Source of the DNA: Alnus glutinosa
Lineage: Eukaryota; Streptophyta; Magnoliopsida; Fagales; Betulaceae
Assembly: GCF_958979055.1 (NCBI RefSeq)
Contig: NC_084889.1
Coordinates: 2,790,001-2,854,000, forward strand
Reading direction: 5' to 3'
DNA length: 64,000 nucleotides
Below the pieces are notes generated by a model that made no database searches, was not told the DNA's origin, and saw nothing but the letters and a program-made list of their open reading frames with translations. Shown one piece after another: positions 35,761 to 46,658 of the stretch. The translations under genes were made by a program, and so were the position numbers. Within the stretch, counting starts at the first letter, position 1. Each line of letters begins with the position of its first letter.

Positions 35761-36810
35761 AAAATTCTATAACCTCCGTTGTTCGTTGGTTCTAAATCTT
35801 ATCCGTTGTTCGCCGTCATTGAAGTCTCATCTGTATTGCATTCCTTTCACTTTTTATTACACGCATGGCAAAGCTTTTCACTAATTTGAGATGGATAAAT
35901 TTTTCTAATTTCGTCGTATTTATTTTTAGAACACGGGATTATTAAAAAATATATATATATGTGAAAGTCATATACTATATTAAAATATATATTAACAAAC
36001 AAATCACAAAATATTCCTAAAATGGTAATGTTAGAAAACAAACTTTTTTCCTAAAATAATAATTCTAGAATCTCACAACATTGATATCATAGTCTCAAAC
36101 TTTTGATTTTTTTTTTTTCTTTCTTTCTAATAATAGCTTATCTAAAGATTGGTTAGGATTATCACGTCAGCATTGTAAGATAAAAATGTGACTTATAGTA
36201 TTATTGTTCTTAAAAATAATATTTATATTATTTTGAAACATTTTTAAAAATAAAAATAAAAAACAAGAAACGCCATAAAAAAAAATAAAAAATAAAAAAA
36301 TAAAATAGAAGCTCTCTAATTTTTGGTAGGATGTACCATTAAGAGTTGAAGACCAATTCTTTAATTATCTTATCTTAGAAGACAAAATAAGTTTTGTTGC
36401 GTCACGTCAATTATTAGAACAAAGCTGTCATGGTGTGTGACCATTAGATAAACCTCATACGGTGCAAGGGAACAAGTCTCCCATGCCGTGTCACCGTTGG
36501 ATGAACCTCTTCTGGTGCAAGGAAAACGACCACAATGAATATGATACAGCCTCAGTCAATATTGTAATACCGACAAATAATAATAATAAAATGTAAAATT
36601 AGTATTGTATCTGTTTAAAATAGATAATAGCAATGGCATTCATTTTACCCATATTAAATTAAATTAATAATCTTCCAAAAATTTGAAAGGCAGGTTCATT
36701 TTGGATGCTTCTTTTTTTTTTTTTTGCGCGGGGGGGGGGGGGGGGGGGGTTCTATCAATCTTTCTATCTTTGCAAGCGGATTATATAAGTAAAAAATAAA
36801 GCTTATTGGC
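35761..36810. other. Intergenic DNA 3' of ORC2
   Basis: AT-rich with no gene. It contains a diverged 56-bp tandem pair at about 36424-36536 (each ending 'ggtgcaaggRaa') and a T13-GCGC-G20 tract at 36713-36749. The 3' UTR of ORC2 must lie just left of 36811. Confidence 0.4.
36730..36749 (+). repeat. 20-base poly(G) tract
   Basis: G run preceded by a T run and GCGC, 62 bp beyond the ORC2 stop codon. It is probably within the 3' UTR on the minus strand as poly(C). Confidence 0.8.
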
Positions 36811-39800
36811 TTATTGCCTAATCTCCACTAATAGTTTTTCAAGTGCCTCAGTCAAGAGAGGAATGTGCAAGCAATCCTGGCCATCCGAATGCCTTTTTGT
36901 CTTGACCAGTTCATGATCTTTGAATTCTGTCAAATGGGAGTTCAAAGTAACCTGGCTGCTGACCAGGAAGCGCTCTCGACAGATTGTGTATAAACTGTTG
37001 ATTGGCATCCCTGAAAAGAAAAAAAAAAAAAAAAACAAAATTAGCTGGCGATATAACAAACTAAAATTCACAACATACTTTCTCAAAGTACAGAGAGAGC
37101 TACTTGCCTTCTTCATCAGGATGAGCCAGCTGATATTCTGCAAGAACTCTGAACACACTCTGGGCATTGGGTGTCAAACTCTGTAACACTATCGCAGCTG
37201 TTTTGGCACTTTGAGTGGTATTGCCATGTGCGAGAATCAAAGGAGAAAACATTCCTTCAACCCTGTATGGCGCAAAGGTAGGAACATGATACCAAAACCA
37301 GTTGAACTGTGTGTGAACCATCTTCTTATCCCACACTGTCAACCAAATCAGTATAGGGTAATTAGGCTCAAAGACAAAGATTTGGTTCTCCATTTGTAGT
37401 GAAGGAAGACAAATACACAAATACCCATATATGGCTTTACCCCAGATACATAAAAAGGCATGAATTCAGGGGCCACCACTATTCGAACTCTCTCCGAAAT
37501 TAGACTCGATGACCAAAATCATTTCATTTAGACCTCCCTTCTTTCAATGAAAGAAATTCAGAAGTTTGAAGTATAAGAAAATAGAAAGGATTGGTTGAAT
37601 TTCTTTCAGACCCCAACATGAAAAGTTGCACTTAAAAAAAAACATATTTAACCTAAAAATAACATAACCATTTAACTTAAACAACAATAACAGAATCAAT
37701 GCAAAAGCACAATGGATAAGTAAGAAAATTCCCAGTGCCAGCTAATTAATTTTAATTGAAATAATTAGACATAATTTAACATGCTTACTGGCATCTAACT
37801 TATTCTCTATCAAAAAATTATTACAATAACCAAAGGACTTACAAAGAGGTGCATTCACATGGTCAATTGAAGCAACAACACGAATACAGGAACAAGCAGC
37901 TATTTGTCCAAGATACTGTTGAGTTTCAGAGTCTCTTAATCCAGGCCCATCGATATTGTGAATAGCTAGACATATGAAACAATCTTTGTCCTGTGCATCT
38001 GATCCATTCAGGAATGCAAGAAGATCATCCATGGACCGAGAACTAAATGGCTGTTCAACTTTAGGCAAGTTCCCAGAACTAGTTGCTCGTTTGGTTTTCA
38101 ATTGATCCCATAGAACTTCAGCTAAGGATATTGCAACCTATATTTAAAACAGCAGGAATTGGTAATAGAGCACGGAGAGAACAAAAGGTCAATATACAAT
38201 AGGTAGCCTCCTTATTTTTCATAATGCATATTCTATTCCCTGTGCAATATAGTAGTGGAAACAACTTTCATCAATTTACCTCTGCATATATGGATATAGC
38301 AGTACAAATAGCAATCAGTAAAATAAGCATGTATCACTTTGGATTTAATCTGAGCAGATGATACCTGTTTTATATTAATTGATTGAAGATAGCCATTAAT
38401 TACAAATACTGAATACTCGGTCAATGATGTTGAAGCAAAATCTTCAATCAAAGCTTTCTTAGATCCAAATCCATACATTAGTAGGCCAAAACCACACCTG
38501 ATACATTAAAAGGAACAGATAAAAACACAGATATTTTCAATAACAATATGGTATAGCTATTGCTTTCCCAGCATAACAATAATAATAATAATAATAAAAA
38601 TAACAGAAGCAAAATTGGAAACAACTGAGGCAAAAATATTTGGATCACTGAGGCATGTGTAAGTAATGATCATAGCAATCTTATCACTTGCAATAGAAAC
38701 TATAGGAAACTATCCGCCCTCAAAAACAAAGGACTGTACAGCTTGTCCAACAAAAGAGAAAAGTCATGTAATTGAGGTGCAGTTAAACATGAACCAAGTC
38801 TCCTCTAGGGGCTAAACTTCAGAAGAACACTAAGGTGACTTTTCTAAGTATAGATGAGGTGACCACCTAGTGTGATCTAAAGTGCCTAGCTTAAAGGTCA
38901 ATGTAAAGGAAAGAGGAAACAAAACTGTCAACACTGAATGATAGAAACACATAACTCAAAAGAGACGCAATGTCTCAGACTGAAACTAATCCTCAAGCCA
39001 AAGATTTGGAAACATCCCTGTATCACATAGATACGCAGTAGGGATGTTTCTTCACACGAGTGACCTATAGATGCTTGGGGGGAAGCCTCTCCACTGGTAT
39101 GCTACTCATCCTCCAGAAACTGTCCATTCCCTTGGTGCCTCTTTACTTTAAGCCTCTCTGCTTCCCCGGTTGCTTCAATGGTTGTTCCAGAAAACACTTT
39201 AGCTTCTCTACCCTTCCATTAAGTTAAAACTTTCCATTGGTAGTTTTGCTCTTCAAGACATCATTTTTTACCTATTCCCTTTTCAGTGAATTACAGGTAC
39301 TACTCGATTACCCCAGTTTTCAGTGAATTTCAGAAGCAAGGATCAACATCTGATATCATGCCATGCCATATTAGTTATTAACCATTTTCATTAGAAGTTG
39401 TGTCCCATGCTAATTATTTTGATCCTGTAACCTTATCTATTTATTCTAACTTGATTTGCAAAAAGTGAGCGTCTTTCAGCCCATGGTGTTCATCCTATGT
39501 GAATCTTTCTTTAAATTCTATCACCACATATTCCTACCATTGTCCTAACCACCATACTAGTCCCTCTATTATCAAGTAACTAGATTTGTGCAATTGGTTT
39601 CCACATTTGCGATATATCATATACATCATCCCCGCTATACAAACCAAAAATGACAAAATTATACACCCCTCTCGATTAACAAATCAAATCCCACCCAAAT
39701 ACCAAATGTGTTTATACATGAATGGAACACAAACAACTGCAGCAATGCTTGCCCTTAAATCAACATGCCCCCCAGCCCCAGTGATTTCAGTTTAATATCC

Positions 39801-40395
39801 TTCCCAAAATATATCAATGTACAAACTCAGACAAATTCCAAGCACCACATATCTCACACGCTTCTCTATTCCATAATATATTTGATAAATTACCAGTGGA
39901 CCCAACATGCAAATTCTTTTAACTTTAAACGAGATAAAGGAAAGTCGATGTTCGAACTCGAACAACCTGCTCAGGCACCATCATAAATTAGCTGCCCCAA
40001 AAGCTTCTACGAATTTAATCAACAATGTTTACTAAGAGCAAGTCCATCGTTGCTTGATTACAATAAAGCTACGCGCAAACCTTAGGTCGAAAACCCATTT
40101 GGGGAACAAACTCCTGTAGCTGTTCACCAAAGCCACGACCTCCTTCTCATGCTTTGGTTCAATATCCGATGCCGCTGCCCTCAGCTCCTACACATAAATT
40201 TCAAAAATCGTTAATTTCATTTCGAAGAGTAAGAAACCTAGATTAGTTGAAAACCTGTTCGTCAACGAGATCAATGTCAGAGAGCTTGCTAGCCGATTTT
40301 TTCCCAGAGCCGCCCAATTCTTTCGCGAGAAAATAGTTTCTAGAGAATCCGAACACCTCCTCCTCCTCCTCTTCCACGCCATTGTCGATCTCCAT
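36811..40395 (-). CDS. ORC2: Origin recognition complex subunit 2 (ORC2)
   Basis: ORC2 is a core subunit of the six-protein complex that marks replication origins and loads the MCM helicase in the nucleus. Six exons are 40255-40395, 40081-40187, 38365-38497, 37843-38137, 37108-37335 and 36811-37010. They encode 367 residues (Arabidopsis ORC2 has 363) with matching blocks throughout: [106 protein letters not shown] and [20 protein letters not shown]. The AAA-like fold fills the first two thirds and a winged-helix domain the end; ORC2 normally lacks an active ATPase site. Intron 5 begins with GC (GAAG|GCAAGT) and ends TTTTCAG. No GT donor keeps the frame, so it is a GC-AG intron. Intron 2 (38498-40080) is the longest. 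Confidence 0.95.
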
Positions 40396-41335
40396 TGTTG
40401 CGATTTTCGAACTGTACCGAGCAATTGAAATGCAGTAGTGGCTGTTTTTGTGCCCTAGTGAATTTTCCCGCGTTTTCCCATTTCGGTACAGCAAAATGAA
40501 TCGGGTTATATTAGAAAATAAATCGGGTTAGATTGGATCCACTTTTGGTTGGGCTATTAGGCCTACAGCCTACTATTTTCCAATACGGGCACATGGTTAC
40601 CATTTCTATGTTCTCGTTAAATAAATTAGGCCAAAATGGATCCGGATCTAAAGCAACTTTTTGTCATTGCGGGTCCACTTGCCTAAATAAGCACCTGCGG
40701 GCGGTCGAGCCTAATTCTAATTCCAAGTAGTAGACTTTATAATAACTTTTTTATGTTTATACGATGTTTGTTTTGGCGTAAAATATATATATTTTTTAAC
40801 ATGTTTATATAAGAAGAGGATGTAAGATTTAAACTAGTGGCATCCGTTTTATGAAACGTAATTTTCAACCGATTAAACTACTCTTTAAGAACAACGTAAA
40901 ATATTTTTTGAGAAAAGGGGTGGCGTGCAGATGCCTTTGGGGGTAGGCAGCCACCTCTTTTATATTTTTAATTTTTTTAAGATAATGTTTAAGTTTTATA
41001 TGTATTTACTTTTTAATATATTTATATATTTTTTTTATTATGATCAACACGCGTTGTCATTCTATTGGTACTGACGTAACGTTTAACAGAATATGTTAAA
41101 GTTTTTAATGGAATTTAACTACAGAAAACGATTTATAAATTAAGCTAACTACAGAAATTTCTGAATTAATTTTAATACCAAAATGAACGATTTATAATTT
41201 TAGTCAATCATGATAGTGCAATTTTCTATTTTTTTTTTTTTAATTCAAATTTTCGAATAACCAATTTTATCTTACTACGTGTGCTCCTCCTCAGTCCTCT
41301 CCCTCTAAGCTCCTCTCGCTTCATCTCTCTCTGCC
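40396..41335. other. Intergenic DNA between ORC2 and the MULE
   Basis: It holds the ORC2 promoter (no clear TATA box), the minus-strand SINE copy, and at 40910-40980 a 'ggggtggcgtgcagatgcc' GC patch like the cores of the hairpin elements. No gene is visible. Confidence 0.4.
40785..40890 (-). mobile_element. tRNA-derived SINE, copy 2
   Basis: On the minus strand the A-box-like TAGTTTAATCGG (40869-40880) and B-box-like TAGTTTAAATC (40826-40836) are followed by the same ATGTTAAAAAATA end seen in copy 1 at 28.9 kb. The two copies are clearly related but diverged. Confidence 0.65.
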
Positions 41336-41529
41336 GAGTTCGTCTATCCGGCCCACCCCTATCACACTATCATCCGACTTTCATAAATACGTGGCACTTC
41401 TTTTTTAACCAAAAAAAAAAAAAAAGGTGAAGCTTCCTTAACACACCTTCTCCTTCACGTATCATCAGACATTACCCACCATTTTTCCTTCAAAAACTCC
41501 CTCCCAACAAATCCTCCAGCCACCGGCGC

Positions 41530-41749
41530 ACCCACCCACCGCCGGCCAGTCGCGCCACCCACCCACCGCCGGCCAGTCGCGCCACCCACCCAACGCCGGC
41601 CAGTCGCGCCACCCACCCAACGCCGGCCAGTCGCGCCACCCACCCACACCTGCCAGTCGCGCCACCCACCCACACCTGCCAGTCGCGCCACCCACCCAAC
41701 GCCTGCCAGTCGCGCCACCCACCCACACCGGCCAGTCCCGCCGTATCTC
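41530..41749. repeat. 27-bp minisatellite in left MULE arm (about 8 units)
   Basis: Eight imperfect head-to-tail units around CACCCACC(C)A..GGCCAGTCGCGC, built on the core 'gccagtcgcgccaccc'. The last unit has 'cagtcccgcc'. Units differ at a few sites (ccggcc, acctgcc). Confidence 0.85.
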
Positions 41750-43955
41750 GCTTGCTCTCGCCGAGAACCCTTGGATCTCCCTGAATCTCGCCAGAAATCC
41801 CTCTCTTCTCGCTGGGTCTTGCCGTAAACTCTCATTCTCCCGCAGGATCTCGCTTGCTCTCACCGGGAACCTACGGATCTCGCCGAAATTCTCTTGCCGG
41901 ATCTATCTCGCCGGAGGTAAGCTTTCTCGCCGGAACTCTCTTTTCTCAGATATGATTTTAACAGGAATTTTTTCTTTCATGAATTTTCTTAGAATACTTT
42001 TTTTTCTTGAATATTGCATTTGACTCTCGATAGCTCTTGATAGTTCGAATTTTGTGATTACTTATCTAATTGTAATTTACTCGATGAAATTATAATTTAA
42101 TTCAATTGATTTGGGACACGATGAAACCTTCCCTTGCTGGCTTTATTTTCTGCAATTCTGAGCCTTTTTTTTAGAAACAGAGTTTTGTACTTCTAGGAGT
42201 TTTTTTTATACAGTTAAAAATGGAAGCTTTTTTTCGAGATATTATACAGTTAATACAGTTCAATTGATGTATAAAGTTGGCCTTCAGAAGTTCTTCTTCT
42301 TCTTTTTTTGCATTGGTTGCTCATCTATCTGATATTTTGAGTTGAGCAGCACTTCTGAAGGCCCTTTAGGTCTTCTTACTTGTCTGTGTTATAAATTTCC
42401 TTCAGAGGTTGCATTACTCATGTCAAGCCTTTTTAATCCCCTCCAGAGTGCGAGTTTTAGTCTCATTAAAAAAACTTGTATTCGCAAAAGATATCCACCA
42501 TGAAAATCGCAAATTGGATATGCTAATGACTTCTGCATATGAAATGACATTGAAAGTGGTTTGTGATGCCTTTGAGGAGACTCTGTTACAGCATTTTCTT
42601 TTTCTTTTTTTGTGTGTGTGTATAAGTGAAAGCTAATTTTGTATTTATTTGTTCACGAAAGTCGGACGAGAGTGGTGTTTTTGTAGTTTGTCTATGTAGA
42701 GTTTTTTGTTTAGTTATTCATTTCTTTTTATTATTGCTCTTACACATTTCTTTTCACATCATTTTCGATTTTTTATGGTTACTAGAGATCTTTGTGTGCT
42801 TAAGCATTTTTAATACTCATCTAAGAAGCTATTAAAAATTTTAAAAATGTCTCATTGCATGTCTGTTGCTTGCAGGATGCTTGTGGAGTGCTTCAATCAA
42901 TGGGATAGCCATGACATCTGGATTAGATGAAACATTAGAGTTATTACCAGATAATATAGAGATGAATGCCCATCTTTTCTCCTTGCAGTCATATGGGTTA
43001 CATTCAACATCTCGAGTTTCACTGCTTCTGATGTGTTTATGTGAGCTGATAACATGGCATTGGCTATTTTGAATTGCGCCCAAGAATCAGAATTCAGAAG
43101 GCACCAATGAGGTTGATGCACCACAGTCTCTATGGACTTCCTATATGCATGTACCTTCGTTGAAGATGATTTTCTGTTTTAACGTTTTTTGCGTTAATGT
43201 ATTGTGTTTTGGAAGTTATTGGAGTTAATACTCAAGTATTGGAGTTAATTTGTTGTGTAATGGGAGTGGATGTATAACGGAATTTGATTTTTAGTGTTTT
43301 ACCTTTGTGTAAAAGTGTAAAGAAAATATGCAGTGTAATGTCTCTTACCTTTGTGCACTAATCTGTAAAAGAAATAGAGGATTTTTTTGGTAAAACTTTT
43401 ATGTCATGTTCTTCTGATGAGATGACCTTTTGCCATTGAGGCAAAACTGTGAAATTGAAAAGAGCTTAATGCTTTTGGGCTGAAAAGTGTTAACCACAAA
43501 ATTGATTCAATTATGGTCCAAGATTGAAGACTCCAAGTTAAATGGTCCCTCAAAACTTATGCCAAACATTCCATGCCCATTTTTGCATATGCATAATTAA
43601 CATCAATCAATTTTTAACTTATTCCTGTTTGCGGTTTCTTCATTATCTCTTCAAACAAGCTCTAAACGTGCATATATTGGACAAAGTAAGAATTTTCTGG
43701 TCTGTATTGACTTCCAAATTGCGTAATAAGAAGGAAATAAACCCATCTAAGATAATGATGAAATATTAAATAAAATCATATTGGAAATATGTAATCACTC
43801 TTTAAACTCAGAGACTTCAATCCCAAACAACAAAGCTCGTGAGTAAATCCAAACAATAAAGTGCTGTGCACCACCATCTTTAACACATACACATCAAAAC
43901 GCCATCCATTTGCATGACAAGAGATTTCTGAAAATAAAATCAACTTTGTAACTAT

Positions 43956-44057
43956 CTACAATCTCAAACAGCAAATAAGATTGGCATCTTCTTCATCCTT
44001 CTTCTGTTTGTAAGACTCCATTTCTTGCAAATACTTTTCCTTGTTCTCCTTTGCTAT
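43956..44057 (-). pseudogene. Captured exon resembling a 3xHMG-box protein
   Basis: On the minus strand an acceptor-like TTGCAG precedes a frame reading IAKENKEKYLQEMESYKQKK and then DEED. This matches the last helix of the middle HMG box and linker of plant 3xHMG-box (HMGB6/13-type) proteins (compare VAKKNKETYLQAMEEYKRTK). The frame ends after 33 codons. No other HMG-box exon is visible nearby, so this is a lone exon fragment carried inside the MULE. It is likely non-functional. Confidence 0.6.
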
Positions 44058-44104
44058 CTGCAAGCTTCAAAGAGTTAAAGGAAAAGGTTGTGTCTGAAAG
44101 CAAT

Positions 44105-44230
44105 CTAGGTATGGCCTTTGTGGGCCTCTTGAATATGCCATGCTTGATCAACATACAGTTCCTCGTATAAAGGGTGTTCTTCCAAAACCACTACTTTGCC
44201 TTTTAAGCAACCTCCAGAACCACAGTTTGC
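44105..44230 (-). pseudogene. Unidentified exon-like fragment inside the MULE
   Basis: Preceded by TTTCAG, the minus strand reads 41 codons (ANCGSGGCLKGKVVVLEEHP, then LYEELYVDQAWHIQEAHKGH) before a stop. The composition looks like real coding sequence rather than chance, but I do not recognise the protein. It may be another captured exon, spliced or not to the HMG-like fragment 48 bp downstream. Confidence 0.35.
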
Positions 44231-44987
44231 CTGAAAGCCAGATTAGTGAACACTCATCCTATTAAGCTGAAGGCAGTAACACTCAATCACGTAGGCTTAT
44301 TACTTTTGGCTGGGGCTTTCTACTACAATGGTCCTCACAACAGCTGTAGCCACAAAAACCTTTTAAGCAAATACATCAGAATCAATTTGTTGGATGTTTG
44401 GGAAGATTTGTCTGAGTGTAGCAAAATAGCTTGGAGACTTTGCCTGGAATAAAGAAGCTTGATCAGATATAGAAACTGCAAAAGGAATATCAAATACAAA
44501 TGCCAAAGTAGAATGAACAATATAGGTTAAACATCCTTAACTATATAGAAAGAAGTATTATATTCATAAAAAAAAAAATATAGAAAGAAGTACTACCCAT
44601 ATATCACATACAAATGGCAATAAAGCAGAATCATGAGTCTGTTCTATAATTAAACAAGTTTCTTTTGCAATCATCAAACAAGGATCATTACAGTCTCTAT
44701 CGAGAGTCAAATGCAATATTCAAGAAAAAAAAGTATTCTAAGAAAATTCATGAAAGAAAAAATTCCTGTTAAAATCATATCTGAGAAAAGAGAGTTCCGG
44801 CGAGAAAGCTTACCTCCGGCGAGATAGATCCGGCAAGAGAATTTCGGCGAGATCCGTAGGTTTCCGGTGAGAGCAAGCGAGATCCTGCGGGAGAATGAGA
44901 GTTTACGGCAAGACCCAGCGAGAAGAGAGGGATTTCCGGCGAGATTCAGCGAGATCTGAGGGTTCTCGGCGAGAGCAAGCGAGATAC

Positions 44988-45160
44988 GGCGGGACTGGCC
45001 GGTGTGGGTGGGTGGCGCGACTGGCAGGCGTTGGGTGGGTGGCGCGACTGGCAGGTGTGGGTGGGTGGCGCGACTGGCCGGCGTTGGGTGGGTGGCGCGA
45101 CTGGCCGGCGTTGGGTGGGTGGCGCGACTGGCCGGCGGTGGGTGGGTGCGCCGGTGGCTG
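44988..45160. repeat. 27-bp minisatellite in right MULE arm (about 6 units)
   Basis: Inverse of the left-arm array with two fewer units, which explains almost all of the 53-bp difference in arm length. Confidence 0.85.
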
Positions 45161-45350
45161 GAGGATTTGTTGGGAGGGAGTTTTTGAAGGAAAAATGGTG
45201 GGTAATGTCTGATGATACGTGAAGGAGAAGGTGTGTTAAGGAAGCTTCACCTTTTTTTTTTTTTTTGGTTAAAAAAGAAGTGCCACGTATTTATGAAAGT
45301 CGGATGATAGTGTGATAGGGGTGGGCCGGATAGACGAACGCCTCTCTGCC

Positions 45351-45792
45351 CCTACTCTCTCCATAGTTGGCGTTGGGGTGAACTTGGCAAATAAAATAAG
45401 TTTTTTGTTCACTTTTAATGTTTTAAGAAACTTCTTACGCAAGTTTAAAAACGAGTTTGATTGATCGAAACGTGACAAATCCACATTAAAAACGAGTTTA
45501 GTCGATCGAATAGAGAATCTAGCATATCAAACATTGGTCATCCATCTTCACATATTGCTCCACGTGGCAATGCTACAGGGAGATGTCATTCTCAAAAGCA
45601 CTACGATCCAACCACATCGGTTCGATCTTACATACCCATCAATGTGGTCCAGCCACATCAAGATACCATTTTCCATCTATCAAACTTGTATTAGTTGTAT
45701 ATATCTGAATTATTTAAAAGATTTTTTTTGTAATACCTTATTGCAGGGACAGAGTTAAGAATTTTTTTGGTGGGGTTCGATCATAAATAAAT

Positions 45793-45861
<69 letters not shown>

Positions 45862-46658
45862 CTTCTATACATGCCTCGTGTAAAATAAAAATAGATAAAT
45901 TTTAAATATTTATGGCTCACATATAAAGAAATAAATTTAATAATTAATTATAAAAAAAATAATTAAAATTATACAAAAATTAAATAAATCCAATAGGCAA
46001 AAATTAATTGCGTGATGTTTACAAATCCAATAAGGAAGGATAATATAACTAATCATTGGTCTGGGGCTAATCATCGTTTTTAACACTTCTCTTGGTTTGC
46101 TTTTACCTCGTGATTCTACCTCATTATATTGATTAATCTGGGTAATAACTATTAGCTGCTTTAAACAAAGAAGTAAATAAGCTTCAAATTCAGGAAAAAA
46201 AAGAAAAAAGAAAAAAGAAAAAAAAGAAGCAAAATGTCAAAAAAACCAAGCTGTGGTATCATTATCATAAACCTCTCGGCTCTCGTACACTTTAGCGCAA
46301 AAATCACGGAATCTCACCGAAGAAGATCAGACCGATGAACCGAATCCCACCTTCGCAGCCAAAAAGTGCATGTAGTTAATTATTGTTTAAGGCTTTAAGC
46401 ACTGGATTAGCTACGCCTGATAGAACACCGCAAGTCCGCAACAAGGAAAGGAAAAACAACACACTTTCACTGCCGGTGGGACACTTTGGCGAGCAGAACG
46501 TGTGGGTCATCAATCAAAGAAAGCAAAGTATTGTTTCTTGCGATCTATCGAATCGATCTCTTATACTCAGTTTTCAAAGCAAATTCCACACACACACAGA
46601 GAGAGAGAGAGAGATGGTGGGATGAGGGTGAACAAGAAGAAGGGAGAGAGGGAGGAAC
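45351..46658. other. Intergenic DNA, promoter and leader of the Apple-domain gene
   Basis: It contains a (TA)n tract (45796-45858) and, upstream of the start at 46659, a purine-rich leader with CACACACACAGAGAGAGAGA at about 46591-46613. Another small upstream ATG is present at 46614, so translation control by a short upstream frame is possible. No other gene is seen. Confidence 0.4.
45796..45858. repeat. (TA)n microsatellite
   Basis: About 31 TA units, just outside the MULE. Confidence 0.95.

Larger units (their letters stand above)
41336..45341. mobile_element. Mutator-like element with long TIRs (Pack-MULE candidate)
   Basis: A 698-bp left arm (41336-42033) and a 645-bp right arm (44697-45341) are near-identical inverted copies, starting GAGTTCGTCTATCC and GCGTTCGTCTATCC. 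They are flanked by a 9-bp direct repeat CTCTCTGCC (41327-41335 and 45342-45350), the target duplication length of Mutator elements. The 2.66-kb interior has no recognisable transposase, so the element is non-autonomous. It contains fragments that look like host exons (see 43956-44057 and 44105-44230). The arms' frames giving GGWRDW repeats come from a 27-bp minisatellite and are not a plausible protein on their own evidence. High arm identity suggests recent activity or gene conversion. Confidence 0.85.

Noticed and set aside
41455-41863. Overlapping frames of 78-132 codons with GGWRDW repeats in the MULE arms (also at 44895-45222)
   Set aside because: All three frames stay open because of the 27-bp GC-rich minisatellite, and the same frames appear in the inverse arm. 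Nothing matches a known protein, so they are not called as genes.
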